Source of the DNA: Streptomyces alboniger
Lineage (GTDB): Bacteria; Actinomycetota; Actinomycetes; Streptomycetales; Streptomycetaceae
Reading direction: 5' to 3'
DNA: 64,000 bases
Assembly: GCF_008704395.1 (NCBI RefSeq)
Contig: NZ_CP023695.1
Location: 2,976,001 to 3,040,000 of the forward strand
The notes beneath the pieces are model-generated. The model had not been told where the DNA came from and ran no database searches. It saw nothing but the letters and a program-made list of their open reading frames with translations. The translations under genes and the position numbers were made by a program. Below are positions 60,456-64,000 of this stretch, piece by piece; the first letter of the stretch is position 1; each line of letters opens with the position of its first letter.

Positions 60456-61652
60456 CTACGAGGGGGGTCCGAGGCCAGTCAATACTGTCTCGGCCCGCTT
60501 CTCGGCCCCGTACTCGACCTCGAGGTCCGGTGTGATGCCCCGCCCGTCGACGGCCCGCCCCGAAGGCGTGCGGTAGTGGCCGACGGTCAGCTCGGCGACG
60601 GAACCGTCCGGAAGGCGGCTCGGCATCTGGACCGACCCCTTGCCGAAGGTCCTGGAACCCACCACGACCGCGCGGCCGCGGTCCTGGAGGGCGCCGGTGA
60701 GCAGCTCGGCCGCGCTCATCGTGCCGCCGTCGACGAGCGCGACCACCGGTCTGCCGGTGTCGCCGCCCCGCCGGGCGTGCAGCGCCTTCTGCTCGCCCCG
60801 TACGTCGTACGTCGCCACGAGGCCGCCGTCGACCAGCGCGGACGAGGCGGTGACCGCCTCCGAGACCAGGCCTCCGGAGTTCCCGCGCAGGTCGAGCAGG
60901 ATGCCGGCGCCCTCGGGGGCCTCGCGCACCGCGGTCCGCACGGCCTCTCCTGAGCCCTTGGTGAACGCGGCGACCTTGATCAGGACCGCGCCGCCGCGCA
61001 GCTCGGTGACGGTGACGGAGTCCGTGGAGAGGCGGGCCCTGTGCAGCGTCTCGCTCCACGCGCGCGTGCCGCGCGCGAGGCCGAGGCGCACCGGGGTGCC
61101 GGCGCGGGTGCCGCGCAGCAGGCCGACGACCTCCGTGACGGGGCGGCCGGTGACGCGCTCGCCGTCGATGGAGCGCAGCCGGTCGCCCTCGCGGATCCCC
61201 GCGCGCTCGGCGGGCCCGTGCTTCTGGACCCGGGAGACTTCGATGCGCCCGTCGGCCGCGCGCCGGGCCCACAGTCCGACGCCCGTGTAGGCGCCGTCGA
61301 GGGCCTGCTCGAACTCCCGGTACTCCCCGTGCGAGTACACCGCGCCCCAGCGGTCCCCGCTGCGGCTGACGGCTTCCTCGGCGGCCTTCTTGGCGGACTT
61401 GCCGTCGGCCATGGCGTCGGCGGCGGCGTCCGCGGCCTCCTCGGCGGTGTCGGCGCCGCCCCTCAGCGGGGGCGAGGCGTCCGAACGTACCGAAGGAGGA
61501 GGCCTTTTCCGGCCGTCGTCCGCCGCCTCGCTCCAGGAGCCGGTGGCGGCCCCGGTGGCGAGGACGCTCGCGAAGACCAATGTCAGCGTCGCCCCGCGGC
61601 GGATGCGGCGGGGCACTGAGCACCGATCGGCGAACCGGTCGAGACCTGACAT
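60456..61652 (-). CDS. C-terminal processing peptidase (S41)
   Basis: The 398-residue protein has a signal/anchor segment (about residues 21-40), a PDZ domain (about 120-200, with RIEVSRVQKHGPAERAGIREGDRL), and the S41 core: Ser313 in GGTMSAAELLTGAL and Lys338 in FGKGSVQMPS form the catalytic dyad. It cleaves proteins from their C terminus at the cell surface. ATG 61652 is the start. It lies between smpB and ftsX, 18 bp from smpB. Confidence 0.92.
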   Translation of the reverse strand: MSGLDRFADRCSVPRRIRRGATLTLVFASVLATGAATGSWSEAADDGRKRPPPSVRSDASPPLRGGADTAEEAADAAADAMADGKSAKKAAEEAVSRSGDRWGAVYSHGEYREFEQALDGAYTGVGLWARRAADGRIEVSRVQKHGPAERAGIREGDRLRSIDGERVTGRPVTEVVGLLRGTRAGTPVRLGLARGTRAWSETLHRARLSTDSVTVTELRGGAVLIKVAAFTKGSGEAVRTAVREAPEGAGILLDLRGNSGGLVSEAVTASSALVDGGLVATYDVRGEQKALHARRGGDTGRPVVALVDGGTMSAAELLTGALQDRGRAVVVGSRTFGKGSVQMPSRLPDGSVAELTVGHYRTPSGRAVDGRGITPDLEVEYGAEKRAETVLTGLGPPS

Positions 61653-61730
61653 GACGGTGAGTCTAGGACAACGAAGGGTGCCGTACGGCGGGTTGAACCG
61701 TACGGCGCCCTGGAACGACGAGGGTACTTG

Positions 61731-62648
61731 TCACACCTTGAGGTACTTGCGCAACGCGAAGAACGCGGCAAGCGCGGGCATCAGAAGACCGATCGCGAGC
61801 ACCAGCGGCAGCTTCGCCAGGACGGCGTCCCAGCCGATGAAGTTGATGAGGTTGATCTTCTCGGCGAGCGCGAGACCGTGGTCGATCATGAAGTAACGCC
61901 CCACGACCAGCATTCCGCAGGCGAGCGCGCCGCCGATGAGACCGGCGACGGCGGCCTCCATGATGAACGGCATCTGGATGTAGAAGCTGGAGGCGCCGAC
62001 CAGCCGCATGATGCCGGTTTCACGTCTGCGGCTGAACGCCGAGACGCGCACGGTGTTGACGATCAGCATCAGCGCGACGACGAGCATCAGCGCCATCACC
62101 GCGAGCGCCGCCCAGTTCATGCCGTTGAGGAGCCCGAAGAGGTTGTCCAGGTAGCCCTTCTGGTCCTGCACGGCCTGCACGCCGTCACGGCCCGAGAAGG
62201 CGGTCGCGACGACCTGGTACTTCTCCGGGTCCTTCAGTTTGATGCGGTACGACTCCTGCATCTGGTCGGGCGTGAGGGAGCTGGACAGCGGGGAGTCGCC
62301 GAACTGCTCCTTGTAGTGCTTGTACGCCTCGTCCGCCGACTCGTGGGTGACCTTGTCCACGACCGGCATCTTCTTCAGATCCCCGAGGATCTGGTCCTTC
62401 TGCTCGTTCGTGACGGCGCCCTTGGCGCACTTCGGGTCCTGCTCGGCGTCGGCCTTGTTGCACAGGAAGATCGAGACGTTGACCTTGTCGTACCAGTAGC
62501 CCTTCATCGTGCTCACCTGGTCACGCATGAGCAGCGAACCGCCGAAGAGGGCGAGCGAAAGCGCTACGGAGACGACGACCGCGAAGGTCATCGTGAGATT
62601 GCGACGGAGACCGACGCCGATCTCCGACAGGACGAACTGGGCGCGCAT
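61731..62648 (-). CDS. ftsX: Cell division ABC transporter permease FtsX
   Basis: The 305-residue membrane protein has a first helix near residue 20-45, a large extracytoplasmic domain with CNKADAEQDPKCAKG, and three C-terminal helices typical of FtsX (ARRETGIMRLVGASSFYIQMPFIMEA region). With FtsE it activates cell-wall hydrolases at the septum. It lies 61 bp downstream of ftsE in the same operon. Confidence 0.95.
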   Translation of the reverse strand: MRAQFVLSEIGVGLRRNLTMTFAVVVSVALSLALFGGSLLMRDQVSTMKGYWYDKVNVSIFLCNKADAEQDPKCAKGAVTNEQKDQILGDLKKMPVVDKVTHESADEAYKHYKEQFGDSPLSSSLTPDQMQESYRIKLKDPEKYQVVATAFSGRDGVQAVQDQKGYLDNLFGLLNGMNWAALAVMALMLVVALMLIVNTVRVSAFSRRRETGIMRLVGASSFYIQMPFIMEAAVAGLIGGALACGMLVVGRYFMIDHGLALAEKINLINFIGWDAVLAKLPLVLAIGLLMPALAAFFALRKYLKV

Positions 62649-62709
62649 GGCGGCCTTTCAGTGCTCAGGTGGATCAGGTGGAACAGACAGCGGTCGGGCC
62701 GCGCGGATG

Positions 62710-63399
62710 TCAGTGCTGGTAGCCGTAGACGCCGCGCGACTGGTCGCGCACGAGACGGCCCTTCTCCAGCTCGATGACCCGCTTGCGCATCTGGTCCACG
62801 ATCTGCTGGTCGTGGGTGGCCATCACGACGGTGGTGCCGGTCCGGTTGATCCGGTCGAGCAGTTTCATGATGCCTACGGAGGTCTGCGGGTCGAGGTTGC
62901 CGGTCGGCTCGTCGGCGATGAGGAGCTTGGGACGGTTGACGAACGCGCGCGCGATCGCCACTCGTTGCTGCTCACCACCGGACAGCTCGCCGGGCATCCG
63001 GTCCTCCTTGCCGCCGAGGCCCACGAGATCGAGGACTTGGGGCACGGACTTGCGGATCTCGCCGCGGGACTTGCCGATGACCTCCTGCGCGAAGGCGACG
63101 TTCTCGCCGACGGTCTTGTTGGGCAGGAGGCGGAAGTCCTGGAAGACCGTGCCCAACTGGCGGCGCATGTGCGGCACCTTGAAATTGGACAGGCGCGCGA
63201 GGTCCTTGCCGAGGACGTGTACCTGGCCGTGGCTGGTGCGCTCCTCGCGCAGGACGAGCCGCAGGAAAGTGGACTTTCCGGAGCCGGAGGACCCCACCAG
63301 GAAGACGAACTCGCCCTTTTCGATCTCTAGGGAGACATCCCTGAGCGCGGGGCGGGTCTGCTTGGGATAGGCCTTGGAGACGTTGTCGAAACGGATCAC
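62710..63399 (-). CDS. ftsE: Cell division ATPase FtsE
   Basis: The 229-residue ABC ATPase has Walker [10 protein letters not shown] (residues 36-44), signature LSGGEQQR (139-146) and Walker B LLIADEP (159-165). Downstream ftsX encodes its membrane partner. Together they couple ATP hydrolysis to septal peptidoglycan hydrolysis. ATG 63399 is clear. Confidence 0.96.
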   Translation of the reverse strand: MIRFDNVSKAYPKQTRPALRDVSLEIEKGEFVFLVGSSGSGKSTFLRLVLREERTSHGQVHVLGKDLARLSNFKVPHMRRQLGTVFQDFRLLPNKTVGENVAFAQEVIGKSRGEIRKSVPQVLDLVGLGGKEDRMPGELSGGEQQRVAIARAFVNRPKLLIADEPTGNLDPQTSVGIMKLLDRINRTGTTVVMATHDQQIVDQMRKRVIELEKGRLVRDQSRGVYGYQH

Positions 63400-63639
63400 G
63401 GATGCACCACGGGTTGCCGGGGGTAGGTGTGCGTGACCCTACGCGAAGGCGGTGCGCGAGCGCAGTCGGCGTCCGGAGTTGCGCGATTTGTCGTGGAAGT
63501 GCCGAGGTACGGAACGTGCCGAAACCGGCGGGAGGCGGCGGGCCGCGCCGAAACCCGCGGAAGCTGGCACAGTGGTAAGGGGAACGATTGGGTTCCCCGT
63601 AGCGTTGGGCAGGCTGAGACTGTGCGGGAGGAGAAGCGC

Positions 63640-63825
63640 ATGACCCTGGATCGGTTGGTATGCGCGAACTGCGCAGCGCCCGTGAGTGAAGGCCGATGCC
63701 CCGTGTGCCGGGCCAATCGCGAGCGCATACAGCAGGAAGGGCCCTTCGCGGGCCTCAATCCCGCGGCACTGATAGCGCTGCTCGTGGTACTGATCGCGGC
63801 GGTCGCGCTGCTGGCGCGCGCGTAG
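63640..63825 (+). CDS. Small zinc-ribbon membrane protein
   Basis: The 61-residue protein has two CxxC pairs (CANC, CPVC) in the first 25 residues, forming a zinc ribbon, then one membrane helix (about 43-60). ATG 63640 follows GGGAGGAG. A terminator follows it on the plus strand. The family is unnamed; it is divergent from ftsE. Confidence 0.82.
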   Translation: MTLDRLVCANCAAPVSEGRCPVCRANRERIQQEGPFAGLNPAALIALLVVLIAAVALLARA

Positions 63826-63862
63826 GCACGCCGCGCCGACGGCACACCCCGTAGGCGACGGA

Positions 63863-63901
63863 GAAGGGCCCGCAGCTCAGGAAGCTCCGGGCCCTTCTTT
63901 T
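63863..63901 (+). terminator. Intrinsic terminator after the small zinc-ribbon gene
   Basis: GAAGGGCCCG with an inner AGCT/AGCT segment and CGGGCCCTTC form a long stem (63863-63897), followed by TTTT on the plus strand. Confidence 0.8.
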
Positions 63902-64000
63902 ACGTACGTACGTCCCAAGGACGTACATCGCGTACGTGCCGTACATGCCGTACGCCTCGATACCTCGGGTACGCGGCGTACGTCAGCGCCTGTGTCAGGC
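63900..64000. other. Unassigned right-edge sequence with GTAC repeats
   Basis: No gene is visible in the last 100 bp. GTAC occurs eight times, including ACGTACGTACGT at 63903-63914 and several CGTAC blocks, a local concentration that is unusual. It may be the start of a control region whose gene lies beyond the window. Confidence 0.4.

Overview
The window is chromosomal DNA from a Streptomyces. It has very high G+C, third-position G/C-rich genes on both strands, many GTG and some TTG starts, and tightly overlapping ATGA/GTGA operons. Family markers point the same way: SsgA-like protein, ECF sigma factor U, NnaR, WhiJ-type XRE/DUF397/ATPase trio, DUF2510, DUF5753. From memory, the gene order (immune-inhibitor-A protease, ssgG, hpd, murA, hup, malic enzyme, helD, sigU, nnaR-narK, deacetylase/glycosyltransferase, smpB, ftsX, ftsE) resembles the central conserved core of the S. 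coelicolor chromosome around SCO2920-SCO2969. I could not run a comparison. I see no insertion sequence, prophage, CRISPR array or large biosynthetic cluster.

Layout. 1-5 kb: a secreted M6 metalloprotease cut by the left edge, a small membrane protein with a TTA codon, and two RDD membrane proteins. 5-9 kb: SsgG-like sporulation protein, GlcD-type flavin oxidase, TPR protein. 9-12.6 kb: divergent MarR/cupin pair with a clear operator, a broken alpha/beta hydrolase, 4-hydroxyphenylpyruvate dioxygenase and its divergent AsnC/Lrp regulator. 12.6-16.3 kb: a four-gene osmoprotectant-type ABC importer operon. 16.4-21 kb: ArsR-type regulator behind a 19-bp inverted repeat, a small TTA-containing ORF, an S16-like secreted protease, IclR regulator, SF2 helicase. 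21-24 kb: NTF2-like protein, a WhiJ-like regulatory cluster with a tripled DUF397 repeat, DinB protein, tRNA-Cys. 24-32 kb: P-loop kinase, three-subunit xanthine-dehydrogenase operon, GH20 hexosaminidase, DUF3039. 32-35 kb: MFS exporter and divergent LysR regulator, YqgE protein. 35-42.9 kb: murA, HU, malic enzyme, a candidate small RNA, HelD, and the sigU/anti-sigma operon. 43-46.6 kb: CGNR protein, nnaR and narK. 46.8-51.6 kb: secreted protein/lipoprotein pair, MarR/EamA divergent pair, NAD(P)-binding protein, lipoprotein. 51.9-59.3 kb: fused polysaccharide deacetylase/glycosyltransferase with an upstream membrane protein, LysR/MFS pair, D-Ala-D-Ala carboxypeptidase. 59.3-64 kb: tmRNA (ssrA), smpB, S41 peptidase, ftsX, ftsE and a small zinc-ribbon membrane protein.

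Themes. The genes are mostly core housekeeping: cell-wall synthesis and division (murA, carboxypeptidase, ftsEX, ssgG), ribosome rescue (ssrA-smpB), envelope-stress sigma control, nitrogen uptake and purine breakdown. Small regulator-target pairs are interspersed. The most interesting items are a candidate small RNA with its own promoter and terminator after helD, the WhiJ-like cluster with three DUF397 motif copies and helically phased upstream repeats, the long inverted repeat before the ArsR-type gene, two TTA (bldA-type) small genes, and a hydrolase broken by an internal deletion.
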